A program made the position numbers and the translations under genes. From an uncultured Oscillospiraceae bacterium (lineage in GTDB: Bacteria > Bacillota > Clostridia > Oscillospirales > Oscillospiraceae), in contig CAJULJ010000027.1 in the NCBI GenBank assembly GCA_910587395.1, positions 1 to 39,489 of the forward strand: a DNA stretch of 39,489 nt, given 5' to 3'. The notes beneath the pieces were generated by a model that was not told the origin of the DNA, did no database searches, and was given only the letters and a program-made list of their open reading frames with translations. This document shows positions 24,780-33,405 of this stretch, in pieces. Each line of letters starts with the position of its first letter. Position 1 is the first letter of the stretch.

Positions 24780-26003
24780 ATGTTGAAAGAGATAGCGGGC
24801 GGCGTATGTGCCGCCAAGGGCTTTACTGCCTCCGGCATTCACTGTGGCGTAAAAGCGGGAAGCAGCCCGGACAAAAACGACTTGGCCATGATCCTGTCGG
24901 AGCGGGAGTGCTCCGCCGCCGCTGTCTACACCCTGAACCGGGTGAAGGCCGCCCCCATCTACGTGACCATGGGAAATCTGGAGGATGGGGTGTGCCGGGG
25001 CATCATCGCCAACAGCGGCAACGCCAACGCCTGCGCGCCCTTGAGCCATGAAAATGCGGAGCAGATGTGTGCTCTGGTGGCCAAGGCCACCGGACTGAAA
25101 TCCAATGATTTTGTGGTGGCTTCCACCGGCGTCATCGGTCAGGAGCTGAACATCTCCGCCATTGAGAAGGGGATGCCTGCTCTGGTGTCCGGACTGAACA
25201 GCGACGGCTCCGACTCTGCGGCCCGCGCCGTCATGACCACCGACACGGTGAAGAAGGAGACGGCGGTTTCCGTGACGATCGGCGGCAAAACGGTGACAAT
25301 CGGCGCCATCGCCAAGGGCTCCGGCATGATTCACCCCAATATGGGCACCATGCTGTGTTTCATCACCACCGACTGCGCCATCACCCACGAGGTGCTCCAG
25401 GATGCTCTTCACGACATTGTTCCCCGCACCTTTAACCGGGTCACTGTGGACGGCGACACCTCCACCAACGATATGTGCGTGGTGCTTGCCAACGGTATGG
25501 CGGGCAATGAGCAGATCGAGTGGAAGGACGACAGCTACACCCTGTTCTACAAGGCCCTCCGCCAGGTGTGTGAGACCATGGCCCGCGCCATCGCCGCCGA
25601 CGGCGAGGGCGCGTCCAGGCTTGTGACCTGCACTGTCCGCTCCGCCCGAAGTGAGGAGAGCGCCGAGCGGCTGGCAAAGGCGGTGGTGGGTTCCTCTCTG
25701 GTGAAGGCGGCGCTGTTCGGCGCGGACGCCAACTGGGGCCGGGTGCTTTGCGCCATGGGCTACTCCAAGGCTCCCTTCCGCCCGGAGTATGTGGACATCG
25801 GCTTCTCCTCCCTCCAGGGGAGCATCCTGGTGTGTGAGAAGGGGACCGGCCTGGACTTTGATGAGGAGCTGGCGAAAAAGATCCTCACTCAGGACGAGGT
25901 GGTCATCGATGTGTCTCTCAACGAGGGAGAGCATGAGGCCACCTGCTGGGGCTGTGATCTCACGTATGAATACGTGAAGATCAACGGCGATTACAGGACC
26001 TGA
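24780..26003 (+). CDS. argJ: Bifunctional ornithine acetyltransferase / N-acetylglutamate synthase
   Basis: The 407-residue enzyme moves the acetyl group from N-acetylornithine to glutamate and can also use acetyl-CoA, so one gene both starts and recycles the acetylated route. It is made as a precursor that cuts itself before Thr190 in the segment KGSGMIHPNMGTML (the usual ATML is GTML here; the Thr is kept). Other conserved parts are IIANSGNANAC and ANWGRVLCAMGYS. AAAAGGAG precedes the ATG. No separate argA or argE is needed with this gene. Confidence 0.95.
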   Translation: MLKEIAGGVCAAKGFTASGIHCGVKAGSSPDKNDLAMILSERECSAAAVYTLNRVKAAPIYVTMGNLEDGVCRGIIANSGNANACAPLSHENAEQMCALVAKATGLKSNDFVVASTGVIGQELNISAIEKGMPALVSGLNSDGSDSAARAVMTTDTVKKETAVSVTIGGKTVTIGAIAKGSGMIHPNMGTMLCFITTDCAITHEVLQDALHDIVPRTFNRVTVDGDTSTNDMCVVLANGMAGNEQIEWKDDSYTLFYKALRQVCETMARAIAADGEGASRLVTCTVRSARSEESAERLAKAVVGSSLVKAALFGADANWGRVLCAMGYSKAPFRPEYVDIGFSSLQGSILVCEKGTGLDFDEELAKKILTQDEVVIDVSLNEGEHEATCWGCDLTYEYVKINGDYRT

Positions 26004-26078
26004 GAAGGAGCTTCACAGTCCCGCCCAAAGAGTGGAGCCGTGAAGTCCGTAATATCATATTTAAAGGTGGTTTTAACC

Positions 26079-26933
26079 ATGTCCTCACTCATTGACCGCG
26101 CCCAGGTGCTGGCCGAGGCCATGCCCTATATCCAGAAATACAACGGCAAGACCGTGGTGGTAAAATACGGCGGCAACGCTATGATTTCGGAGGAGCTGCG
26201 GCAAGCGGTGATTTCCGATTTGATCCTGCTCTCCCTGGTAGGTGTTCGGGTGGTGGTGGTCCACGGCGGCGGCCCGGAGATCAGCGATATGCTCAAGCGC
26301 CTGGGGCACCAGTCCAAATTTGTGGACGGTCTGCGCTACACCGATGAGGAGACCATGGAGGTGGTTCAGCAGGTGCTGTGCGGCAAGGTGAACAAGGACC
26401 TGGTGGCTCTCATTAATGCTCAGGGCGGCCGGGCCGTCGGACTGTGCGGCATGGACGCCGACCTGTTCCAGGCCACTCAGCTGGACGAGAAATACGGGTT
26501 GGTGGGTTCCATCCAAAAAGTGGCGCCCGACGTTGTGGAGGATGCGCTCCACAACGGTTACATCCCCGTGGTTTCCACCGTGGCTATGGGGACCGACGGA
26601 CCCACGGCCTACAACGTGAACGCCGACACCGCTGCTGCCAAGCTGGCCGTTGCCATGGGCGCGGAAAAGCTTCTGCTGCTCACCGACGTGCGGGGGCTGC
26701 TCACCGATGCCGGTGACGAAAGCACGCTGATCCCCTTGGCCCGCGCCTCCGAGATCCCAGGACTGATGAAGGAGGGCGTGATCAAGGGCGGCATGATTCC
26801 CAAGATCGACTGCGCCGTGGAGGCAGTGCGCTCCGGCGTGAAGAGCACCGTCATTCTGGACGGGCGCATCCCGCACTCCATTCTCATTGAGCTGCTCAGT
26901 GACGCGGGCGTGGGTACTATGATTACGTTGTAA
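26079..26933 (+). CDS. argB: Acetylglutamate kinase
   Basis: The 284-residue kinase phosphorylates N-acetylglutamate, the second step of the pathway. Seen are VVKYGGNAM, the VVVVHGGGPEIS glycine loop, the NVNADTAAAKLAVAMGAEKLLLLTDV segment and KGGMIPKIDCAVEAV. An N-terminal helix (SSLIDRAQVLAEAMPYIQKY) is the type found in arginine-inhibited hexameric enzymes, so feedback inhibition is likely. The start is the ATG at 26079 after AAAGGTGG; an in-frame GTG at 26040 is less likely. Confidence 0.95.
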   Translation: MSSLIDRAQVLAEAMPYIQKYNGKTVVVKYGGNAMISEELRQAVISDLILLSLVGVRVVVVHGGGPEISDMLKRLGHQSKFVDGLRYTDEETMEVVQQVLCGKVNKDLVALINAQGGRAVGLCGMDADLFQATQLDEKYGLVGSIQKVAPDVVEDALHNGYIPVVSTVAMGTDGPTAYNVNADTAAAKLAVAMGAEKLLLLTDVRGLLTDAGDESTLIPLARASEIPGLMKEGVIKGGMIPKIDCAVEAVRSGVKSTVILDGRIPHSILIELLSDAGVGTMITL

Positions 26934-26947
26934 GGGAGGCTGCCGGC

Positions 26948-28123
26948 ATGACCTTTGAGGAACTGAGAGAATTAGACAATCAATACGTGGTGCAAAGCTA
27001 CGGCCGCAGCCCCATTGCCATCGGCCACGGTCTGGGGTCCACGCTGTGCGGCGTGGATGGCAAAGAGTATATTGATTTTGCCTCCGGCATCGGCGTGCTG
27101 TCGGTGGGCACCGCCAATCCCAAGTGGCAGGCGGCCGTCACCGAGCAGGCGGGCAAGCTGGGGCACATCTCCAATCTGTACTATTCTGAGCCCTATATCA
27201 GGCTGGCGGAAAAGTTGTGTACCCGCTCCGGTATGGCGGCGGCATTTTTCGGCAACTCGGGGGCGGAGGGCAATGAGGGCGTCATCAAGCTGGCCCGGAA
27301 GTATTCCTGGGAGAAGTACGGCGAGGGGAGAGGCACCATCATCACCTTGAACCGCTCCTTCCACGGCCGCACCATCACCACCCTGTCCGCCACCGGGCAG
27401 GACGTGTTCCACAAGTATTTCTTCCCCTTTACCGAGGGCTTCCGCCGGGCGGAGCCCGACATCAACTCGGTCCAGCAAACAGCGGGGCACGACGTGTGCG
27501 CGGTGTTGGTGGAGTTGGTGCAGGGGGAGGGGGGCGTTCTGCCTCTGGACCCTGTATTTGTGCAGGATCTGGCCCGGCTGTGCGCGGATCGGGACTGGCT
27601 GTTCCTGGTGGACGAGGTGCAGACCGGAATCGGCCGCACCGGTTCCCTGTTCTGCTTCCAGCAGTACGGCGTTCAGCCCGACGCCGTGTCCTTCGCCAAG
27701 GGCGTCGCCGGGGGACTGCCCATGGGAGGCTTCCTGGTCAACGAGCGGTGCCGGAAGGTGTTTGGCCCCGGAGACCACGCATCCACCTTCGGCGGCAACC
27801 CGGTGTCCGCCGCGGCAGCCTGCGCGGTGCTGGATATCCTGGATGAGGAAGCCATCGCCCGGGTAAAGGAGAAGGGCCAATATCTGCGGGATTCCATCGA
27901 GGCCATGAATCTGCCCTGTCTGGGCAGAACCCGAGGCATGGGCCTGATGATCGGCATTGAAGTGACGGAGGGCTTCTCCAACAAGAAGCTGTGCGCCAAG
28001 CTGAACCAGGCGGGGCTGCTGAGCCTGACCGCCGGGCCGGGCCTGCGGCTCCTGCCGCCGCTGACCATCACCAAAGAGGAGATGGACAAGGGGCTGGCTA
28101 TTTTGAAAGCGACGCTTTCCTGA
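26948..28123 (+). CDS. argD: Acetylornithine aminotransferase
   Basis: The 391-residue PLP enzyme converts N-acetylglutamate semialdehyde into N-acetylornithine. Seen are YIDFASGIGVLSVG, FFGNSGAEGNEGVIKLAR, FHGRTITTLSATGQ, LVDEVQTGIGRTGSLF and the PLP lysine (about Lys251) in VSFAKGVAGGLPMGG. GGGAGG precedes the ATG, 14 bases after argB. The length is typical. Confidence 0.95.
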   Translation: MTFEELRELDNQYVVQSYGRSPIAIGHGLGSTLCGVDGKEYIDFASGIGVLSVGTANPKWQAAVTEQAGKLGHISNLYYSEPYIRLAEKLCTRSGMAAAFFGNSGAEGNEGVIKLARKYSWEKYGEGRGTIITLNRSFHGRTITTLSATGQDVFHKYFFPFTEGFRRAEPDINSVQQTAGHDVCAVLVELVQGEGGVLPLDPVFVQDLARLCADRDWLFLVDEVQTGIGRTGSLFCFQQYGVQPDAVSFAKGVAGGLPMGGFLVNERCRKVFGPGDHASTFGGNPVSAAAACAVLDILDEEAIARVKEKGQYLRDSIEAMNLPCLGRTRGMGLMIGIEVTEGFSNKKLCAKLNQAGLLSLTAGPGLRLLPPLTITKEEMDKGLAILKATLS

Positions 28124-28138
28124 GCGGAGGAGATACGG

Positions 28139-29053
28139 ATGAAAAAGGATTTACTCAAGCTGCTGGACTTGACTGGGGAGGACATCCATGAGATTCTGGA
28201 CACAGCGGACCAGATGAAATTCAGCCAGAAGCACGGCATTGCCCACGACCACCTCAAGGGCAAGACCCTGGCTATGATCTTTGAGAAAAACTCCACCCGG
28301 ACGCGGGTGTCTTTTGAGGTGGGCATGTACCAGTTGGGGGGGCATGCCCTGTTCCTGTCCGGCAAGGAGAGCCAAATCGGCCGGGGAGAGCCGGTGGAGG
28401 ACACCGCTCGGGTGCTGGCCCGGTATTGCGACGGCATCATGATCCGCACCTTTGCCCAGGCGGAGGTGGAGGAGCTGGCGCAAAAGGCGTCCATCCCCGT
28501 CATCAACGGCCTGACAGACTTTGCTCACCCCTGTCAGGTGCTGGCTGACCTGATGACCATCCGGGAACAGATGACCCGGCTGGAGGGGTTGAAGCTGGCG
28601 TTCATCGGGGACGGCAACAACATGGCCAACTCCCTGATTGTAGGCGGTTTGAAATGCGGTATGGACGTATCTGCGGCCTGTCCGGAGGGATACGATCCCG
28701 ATCCGGTCGTTCTGGACTTTGCCAAGACTGTGACCGACTGCAAATTTGAGCTGGTCCGCACTCCGGCCGAGGCGGCCAGAGATGCCGACGTGATAATCAC
28801 TGATGTATGGGCGTCCATGGGACAGGAGGAGGAGCGGGCCGTCCGGGCCAAGGCTTTCGCTGGCTACTGCGTGGATGAGGAACTGATGAAGCTCACCCAT
28901 CCCGGCTGCATGGTGCAGCACTGCCTCCCCGCCCACAAGGGAGAGGAGATCAGCGCCGGAGTATTCGAGGCCCACGCTGATGAAATTTTCGAGGAGGCGG
29001 AGAATCGCCTCCACGCTCAGAAAGCGGTTTTGTACCTGCTGATGAAGGATTGA
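28139..29053 (+). CDS. argF: Ornithine carbamoyltransferase
   Basis: The 304-residue enzyme makes citrulline from ornithine and carbamoyl phosphate. The phosphate-binding STRTR (52-56) and the ornithine-binding MVQHCLPAHKGEE are intact, as is the DVWASMGQEEE loop. GGAGGAG precedes the ATG, 15 bases after argD. It ends the operon. It is set with synthetic arg genes and without arcA or arcC, so a biosynthetic rather than catabolic role is clear. Confidence 0.95.
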   Translation: MKKDLLKLLDLTGEDIHEILDTADQMKFSQKHGIAHDHLKGKTLAMIFEKNSTRTRVSFEVGMYQLGGHALFLSGKESQIGRGEPVEDTARVLARYCDGIMIRTFAQAEVEELAQKASIPVINGLTDFAHPCQVLADLMTIREQMTRLEGLKLAFIGDGNNMANSLIVGGLKCGMDVSAACPEGYDPDPVVLDFAKTVTDCKFELVRTPAEAARDADVIITDVWASMGQEEERAVRAKAFAGYCVDEELMKLTHPGCMVQHCLPAHKGEEISAGVFEAHADEIFEEAENRLHAQKAVLYLLMKD

Positions 29054-29055
29054 GA

Positions 29056-29093
29056 AAAGTGCCTCTTGCACTGCAAGGGGCACTTTCATTTTT
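29056..29093 (+). terminator. Terminator of the arginine operon
   Basis: AAAGTGCCTCTTG and CAAGGGGCACTTT pair around CACTG, followed by CATTTTT, directly after the argF stop. Confidence 0.85.
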
Positions 29094-29103
29094 GAATTGG
29101 GTG

Positions 29104-29112
29104 TGGTATAAT
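29104..29112 (+). promoter_or_regulatory. Extended -10 promoter for the sirtuin gene
   Basis: TGGTATAAT is a perfect extended -10, 23 bases before the start codon at 29136. The -35 region is weak (TTTCAT at 29084-29089, 17 bases upstream). Confidence 0.6.
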
Positions 29113-29135
29113 CCTCTTCAAAGGAGGGAGAAGCC

Positions 29136-29858
29136 ATGACTCCTCAGGAACAGCTGCGGCAATGGATACAGGACAGTGACAATATTGTCTTTTTTGGCGG
29201 GGCAGGAGTATCCACCGAGAGCGGAATCCCCGATTTTCGAAGCGTGGACGGCCTGTACAATCAGAAGTACGACCAGCCGCCGGAAACCATTTTGAGCCAC
29301 ACCTACTTCGCCCGGAACACCAAGGAGTTTTACCGATTTTACCGGGATAAAATGCTCTGCCTGGACGCCAAGCCCAACGCGGCCCACCTCAAGCTGGCGG
29401 AGCTGGAGCGGGCGGGCAAGCTGAAAGCGGTGGTGACCCAGAACATCGACGGGCTCCACCAGCAGGCGGGCAGCCGGACGGTGTACGAGCTCCACGGCTC
29501 GGTTCACCGCAACTACTGCACCAAATGCCGGACCTTCTACGGCGTTGACTTTATTGCGGAAGGGGACGGCGTGCCTTGCTGTCCCGTGTGCGGCGGGCTG
29601 GTGAAGCCGGATGTGGTGCTCTATGAGGAGGGGCTTGATCAGGACATGGTGGAGGGCGCCGTGGCGGCGATCGCCAAGTCGGATGTGCTCATCATCGGCG
29701 GCACCTCTCTGGTGGTGTACCCCGCCGCCGGACTCATCAACTATTACCGGGGAAATAAGCTGGTGCTTATCAACCGGGACCCCACGCCTTACGATGGACA
29801 GGCCGACCTGGTAATCCACGACTCCATCGGCAAGGTGCTGGGAGGGATCAAGCTGTGA
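29136..29858 (+). CDS. NAD-dependent protein deacylase (sirtuin)
   Basis: The 240-residue enzyme removes acyl groups from protein lysines with NAD. Seen are GGAGVSTESGIPDFRS (about 21-36), TQNIDGLHQQAG (about 101-112), the catalytic His120 in YELHGSVH, and a zinc site with Cys128, Cys131, Cys149 and Cys152 (CTKC and CPVC). The Fold ends with GGTSLVVYP and INRDPTP. The start has AAGGAGGGAG before it. It overlaps the next gene by four bases. Confidence 0.93.
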   Translation: MTPQEQLRQWIQDSDNIVFFGGAGVSTESGIPDFRSVDGLYNQKYDQPPETILSHTYFARNTKEFYRFYRDKMLCLDAKPNAAHLKLAELERAGKLKAVVTQNIDGLHQQAGSRTVYELHGSVHRNYCTKCRTFYGVDFIAEGDGVPCCPVCGGLVKPDVVLYEEGLDQDMVEGAVAAIAKSDVLIIGGTSLVVYPAAGLINYYRGNKLVLINRDPTPYDGQADLVIHDSIGKVLGGIKL

Positions 29859-30745
29859 AGCCGGGGCTGGAGGAGCGGGCTGCCCAGCTGATACTGGCCG
29901 TAGTGAAGACCGGGTGCTATCTGGCCCTGTTTTTGGGTTCCCAGGTGCTGGTAATGCTACCGCTGGTCATAGCCACAGCCATCCAGACGGTGACGGGAAG
30001 CGGAGTACTGAATGAGAATGCCCTCAACGCGATGCTGAATGAACGGGCGATGACCTATACGCTGATGGCAGATCTGCTCACGCTGGTTATTGTTTTGACT
30101 TTTTATCTCATCCGCCGGAAGAAGTTCAGCGAGGCGCTGTGGATGCGGCATGTGGACGCCCCAACATTGTGGGAGGGCGCGGCTCTGGCTCCGGGGCTGT
30201 ATCTGGCGGTGAGTATAGTGCTGATTGCCTTGCCCGAATCGTGGACAGCCAGCTACAATGAGGCGTCTGCCGGTATTGCTTCCGGCACTCTGGTGGGGGT
30301 CATTGCCGTAGTGGCGGCTGCGCCGGTGGTGGAGGAGGTCATATTCCGGGGGCTTATCATGACGCGGCTCAGCAGGGCCATGCCTGGATGGCTGGCGGTA
30401 CTGCTGTCCGCCGCTGTTTTCGGGGCCTGTCATGGGCATCCGGTGTGGTTTGGTTACGCTTTTGTGCTGGGGACGGTGTTTGGCTCTATGGACCTGCGGG
30501 CGGGTTCCATCTGGCCGTCCATCCTGGGGCATGTGGCCTTCAACAGCATCGACCAGATCCGCAGCTTTCTGCCGAAGACCGACGCGGCGGTCATTACTTT
30601 TCTGGGTGTGCTGGTGGTTGTGGCTATCGTGGCTCCTATTGTGGACCGTGCCGCGGCGATGTCCCAGCGAAGGGCGCAGGCGCCGCCGGTCCAGCGGCTG
30701 CCCATAGTGCCCGGGGTGTATGACTTTGACCCTTGGGACACCTGA
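29855..30745 (+). CDS. CPBP family intramembrane glutamic protease
   Basis: The 296-residue protein has about eight hydrophobic segments and the CPBP (CAAX-protease-like) motifs: EEVIFRGLIMTRL with two catalytic Glu, a FGACHGHPVWFG segment with His, and GHVAFNSI with His and Asn. In bacteria, members act in bacteriocin self-immunity or protein processing; the role here is unknown. It starts with GTG at 29855 overlapping the sirtuin stop (GTGA), so the two are coupled. The last 35 residues are soluble and rich in Pro and Gln. Confidence 0.88.
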   Translation: MKPGLEERAAQLILAVVKTGCYLALFLGSQVLVMLPLVIATAIQTVTGSGVLNENALNAMLNERAMTYTLMADLLTLVIVLTFYLIRRKKFSEALWMRHVDAPTLWEGAALAPGLYLAVSIVLIALPESWTASYNEASAGIASGTLVGVIAVVAAAPVVEEVIFRGLIMTRLSRAMPGWLAVLLSAAVFGACHGHPVWFGYAFVLGTVFGSMDLRAGSIWPSILGHVAFNSIDQIRSFLPKTDAAVITFLGVLVVVAIVAPIVDRAAAMSQRRAQAPPVQRLPIVPGVYDFDPWDT

Positions 30746-30750
30746 ATTCG

Positions 30751-30783
30751 AACTCCTCCGCCTGCGGCGGGGGAGTTTTTTTA
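30751..30783 (+). terminator. Terminator after the CPBP protease gene
   Basis: AACTCCTCCGCC and GGCGGGGGAGTT pair around TGC and are followed by seven Ts. Confidence 0.9.
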
Positions 30784-30817
30784 CTCAATAAATTTATCGA
30801 AAAACAATAAAAATTAC

Positions 30818-30846
30818 TTGACAAACGATATAGACAGTGATATGCT
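30818..30846 (+). promoter_or_regulatory. Promoter of the DUF2975 operon
   Basis: TTGACA (30818-30823) and TATGCT (30841-30846) are spaced by 17 bases. TTATCG (30794-30799) and CGATAT (30827-30832, in the spacer) look like an inverted pair that could bind the HTH protein of the operon. Confidence 0.75.
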
Positions 30847-30867
30847 CATCTGCAAGAGGTGGTCGAA

Positions 30868-31467
30868 ATGGAACAAACTTCCGTACAGAAGCAGGCCCGG
30901 GTGTTGCGGGTGCTGGTCATCATCACGTTTGTGTGCAATCTCATCTTATTGGTATTTGTGCCCCTGCTGGCAGGTTTTCGTGATGCACGGTATGATGAAG
31001 AATTTTGGCTGTGGGCTGTGGACTCTGTGCCATTTGATTTCTGGCTGCATCTGTTGGCCAAAAGCTGGAATATCTCCATCTGGGTGGAGGGATGGACAGG
31101 AGCAAATGGGATCATGGACCCTTCGTGGGTGGTACTGAATGTATTCCTGCTGTTCTGTGCCGTGTGCACCGCTGTCATCCTGTGGCAGGGGAAACGGGTA
31201 CTGGACACCATTTTAAAGGGAAACCCATTTGTCATGGACAACGCCAAAAGCCTGATACGGGCAGCAGTGTGTTGTTTCCTCATTTCCGGGGCGGCGCTGG
31301 TGCGGCTGATCTGGGGGATGGCTTATTATCAAAACATTGCACCGCTGCTCACCTACAACGCCCTATTCGTTCCCATTTTCCTGATGGGCGGGCTGCTGTT
31401 TATGGTTATGTCCGCCTTGTTTCGTCAAGCCGCTGAGCTCAAGGCGGAAAACGACCTGACGATTTAG
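30868..31467 (+). CDS. DUF2975 family membrane protein
   Basis: The 199-residue protein has four hydrophobic segments, in the arrangement of DUF2975 (YoaS-like): NLILLVFVPLLAGF near the start, VLNVFLLFCAVCTAVILW in the middle, then KGNPFVMDNAKSLIRAA, which is a family hallmark, and a last span with FLMGGLLFMVMSALF. The start is ATG 30868 after GAGGTGG. The next gene encodes the HTH partner usually found with this family. The function is unknown in any organism I know of. Confidence 0.85.
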   Translation: MEQTSVQKQARVLRVLVIITFVCNLILLVFVPLLAGFRDARYDEEFWLWAVDSVPFDFWLHLLAKSWNISIWVEGWTGANGIMDPSWVVLNVFLLFCAVCTAVILWQGKRVLDTILKGNPFVMDNAKSLIRAAVCCFLISGAALVRLIWGMAYYQNIAPLLTYNALFVPIFLMGGLLFMVMSALFRQAAELKAENDLTI

Positions 31468-31476
31468 GGGGCGCGT

Positions 31477-31707
31477 ATGGCAATCATTGTGAACCTGGAT
31501 GTGATGATGGCGAAGCGGAAGATGTCTCTGGGGGAGCTGTCCCAAAGGGTGGATGTCACCATGGCCAATTTATCCATTTTGAAGAACAACAAAGCCAAGG
31601 CGGTGCGCTTTTCCACCCTGGAGGCCATCTGCAAGGCGCTGGACTGCCAGCCGGGGGATATTTTGGAGTTTGTTCCTGATACTGAGAATGGAAAAGGAGG
31701 AAACTGA
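31477..31707 (+). CDS. Small Cro/CI-type HTH regulator (YozG-like)
   Basis: The 76-residue DNA-binding protein is a single helix-turn-helix domain: MAKRKMSLGELSQRVDVTMANLSILKNNKAKAVRFSTLEAICKALDCQPGDILEF (split here as the family's five helices). It starts nine bases after DUF2975. The close pairing of DUF2975 and this HTH is well conserved, so it probably represses its own operon. Confidence 0.9.
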   Translation: MAIIVNLDVMMAKRKMSLGELSQRVDVTMANLSILKNNKAKAVRFSTLEAICKALDCQPGDILEFVPDTENGKGGN

Positions 31708-31708
31708 T

Positions 31709-32020
31709 ATGCCCATTTCAATGACGATCGGAGAGCTGGCCCTGGGGCTGGCGGCTTGGGGGATGGCTTTGGCGGCGCTGTTCCTTCGAAGGGGAAAGGA
31801 AGCCGCTCGGCTGTGCGTAATGGGGAGTCTGGCCTGCTGTGCCGCGTCCCTGTGCGTCGTGGTGTTTGACTTTGCGCATTTGGCGGACATTGAGGACGTA
31901 TCCGCCTTTTTGGATACGGCTGATGCGTTCCGCTTTGCCGCTGGGGTGCTGGCAGCGGGGACATTGGCGCTGAATGCCGCCGCTCTGCTCATCCGGCCCA
32001 GGAAGCGGGACACTATGTAG
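31709..32020 (+). CDS. Small three-span membrane protein of unknown family
   Basis: The 103-residue protein has three hydrophobic spans (about 10-27, 35-52 and 75-95) and an RPRKRD tail. AAAAGGAGG precedes ATG 31709, one base after the HTH gene stop. It is thus a third member of the DUF2975/HTH operon. I do not recognise the family. Confidence 0.7.
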   Translation: MPISMTIGELALGLAAWGMALAALFLRRGKEAARLCVMGSLACCAASLCVVVFDFAHLADIEDVSAFLDTADAFRFAAGVLAAGTLALNAAALLIRPRKRDTM

Positions 32021-32042
32021 TATCAACAATCGAACAAAAACA

Positions 32043-32086
32043 GGCCGCGTGACCGCCTTCGGCCATGGGGGCGGTCTTTTGCGGCC
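32043..32086 (+). terminator. Terminator-like hairpin
   Basis: GACCGCC and GGGCGGTC form the inner stem, followed by TTTT; GGCCGC and GCGGCC form an outer stem around it. It follows the three-gene operon by about 20 bases. Confidence 0.6.
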
Positions 32087-32108
32087 CAAATTGAGAGGAG
32101 AACCTGAT

Positions 32109-32501
32109 ATGAAACGTTTTTTGACCCTCTGCCTGCTGGTTTTTGCCGTGCTTTTCTTTCTGTGCGGTTGCGGCTGTGACAGTGGCGAAAATGCCGGCAT
32201 GGTGTTTGTCAACGGCTCGAATACCACCATTGCCGCCGTCACAGTGGAGTTTGAGGATCAGGGCTCAGGGGTGCGGCACGCTGACAGCAGTCCCTTGAAG
32301 CGCGGAGAGAGCTTCGGTTTCGAGATGGGAGAATACCCGGCGCTTGTAGTGGCGTATGAGGATGCTGAGCTGCTGAAGGAAGTGGGCCGGGTCACTGTGC
32401 GTGAGGCTCCGCCGAAAGGGGAGCGCTGGTACGTTACTGCCCGGGACGGGTCGGCCGGCCTTGTGCTTACGGTGGACATCAATTGGCCGGAGGGGGTGTG
32501 A
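32109..32501 (+). CDS. Small lipoprotein of unknown function
   Basis: The 130-residue protein has a lipoprotein signal (LVFAVLFFLCGCGC, likely lipidated Cys at about 20-22). The mature part is a small beta-rich domain beginning MVFVNGSNTTIAAVTVEF with a GESFGFEMGEYP segment. This reminds me of small exported domains that mimic surface appendages, but I cannot name a family. AGAGGAG precedes the ATG at 32109. A longer frame from 31974 runs through the terminator and is rejected. Confidence 0.72.
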   Translation: MKRFLTLCLLVFAVLFFLCGCGCDSGENAGMVFVNGSNTTIAAVTVEFEDQGSGVRHADSSPLKRGESFGFEMGEYPALVVAYEDAELLKEVGRVTVREAPPKGERWYVTARDGSAGLVLTVDINWPEGV

Positions 32502-32533
32502 AGGATGGGGCGGTCATTGATGCAGGGTGAGCC

Positions 32534-32562
32534 TTGATTTTTGCTGGTCAAAGCGATATAAT
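32534..32562 (+). promoter_or_regulatory. Promoter for the uridine phosphorylase gene
   Basis: TTGATT (32534-32539) and a perfect TATAAT (32557-32562) are spaced by 17 bases, 31 bases before the start codon. Confidence 0.8.
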
Positions 32563-32593
32563 GAAGGCAACTCAAGAGAAATGAGGTGCGGTC

Positions 32594-33367
32594 ATGATCG
32601 CAGACGAGCGGCAATTCCACATCAACTGCAAGGCCGGAGAGGTGGGGCGTTACTGCCTGCTCCCCGGCGACCCTGGGCGAAGCGAGAAGATCGCCCGATA
32701 TTTCGATAATCCCGTTCACGTGACCACCAATCGGGAATACGTTACCTACACCGGGACCCTGCTGGGGGAGAAGGTGAGCGTCACCTCCACCGGCATCGGC
32801 GGGCCGTCCGCCTCCATCGCCATGGAGGAGCTGGCCAATCTGGGGGCGGATACCTTCGTCCGAGTGGGCACCTGCGGCGGCATCAAGCTGGATGTCACCA
32901 GCGGCGATATTGTCATTGCCACCGGGGCCGTCCGTATGGAGGGAACCAGCTGTGAATATGCCCCCATCGAATTTCCCGCTGTGGCGGACTATGAGGTGCT
33001 TATGGCGCTGGTGGACGCGGCCAAGGCTCAAGGGAAGCGCTGGCACGCCGGGGTGGTGCAGTGCAAGGACTCCTTCTATGGACAGCACTCACCGGATCGC
33101 ATGCCGGTGTCCTACCAGCTGCAAAGCAAATGGGAGGCATGGAAGCGTCTGGGCGTGCTGGCCTCCGAGATGGAGAGCGCGGCGCTGTTCACCGTGGCGG
33201 CGGCCCGCGGGGTGCGGTGCGGCTCGGCGTTCCATGTCATTTGGAATCAGGAGCGCAACGCCGCCGGACTGGACCAGACCCGGGACGAGGACACCGACGC
33301 CGCCATCCGAGTGGGCATCGAGGCGGTAAAGCTGCTGATCCAGCGGGACAGAGAGCGGAACCAATAA
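32594..33367 (+). CDS. udp: Uridine phosphorylase
   Basis: The 257-residue salvage enzyme splits uridine with phosphate into uracil and ribose-1-phosphate. Seen are LPGDPGRSEKIA, the phosphate-binding VRVGTCGG, the nucleoside-binding GVLASEMESAALF, and HVIWNQERN near the end. The length is right for the family. GAGGTG lies before the ATG. It stands alone between a promoter and terminator. Related purine nucleoside phosphorylases share the fold, but the motifs fit uridine phosphorylase better. Confidence 0.88.
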   Translation: MIADERQFHINCKAGEVGRYCLLPGDPGRSEKIARYFDNPVHVTTNREYVTYTGTLLGEKVSVTSTGIGGPSASIAMEELANLGADTFVRVGTCGGIKLDVTSGDIVIATGAVRMEGTSCEYAPIEFPAVADYEVLMALVDAAKAQGKRWHAGVVQCKDSFYGQHSPDRMPVSYQLQSKWEAWKRLGVLASEMESAALFTVAAARGVRCGSAFHVIWNQERNAAGLDQTRDEDTDAAIRVGIEAVKLLIQRDRERNQ

Positions 33368-33370
33368 AAT

Positions 33371-33405
33371 GACCAGGGCCGCCGTCAGGGACAGCGGCCC
33401 TGGTC
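33371..33405 (+). terminator. Bidirectional terminator between udp and the small Cys-rich gene
   Basis: GACCAGGGCCGC and GCGGCCCTGGTC form a perfect 12-base stem around an 11-base loop. It overlaps the last codons of the leftward 74-residue gene. Confidence 0.8.
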
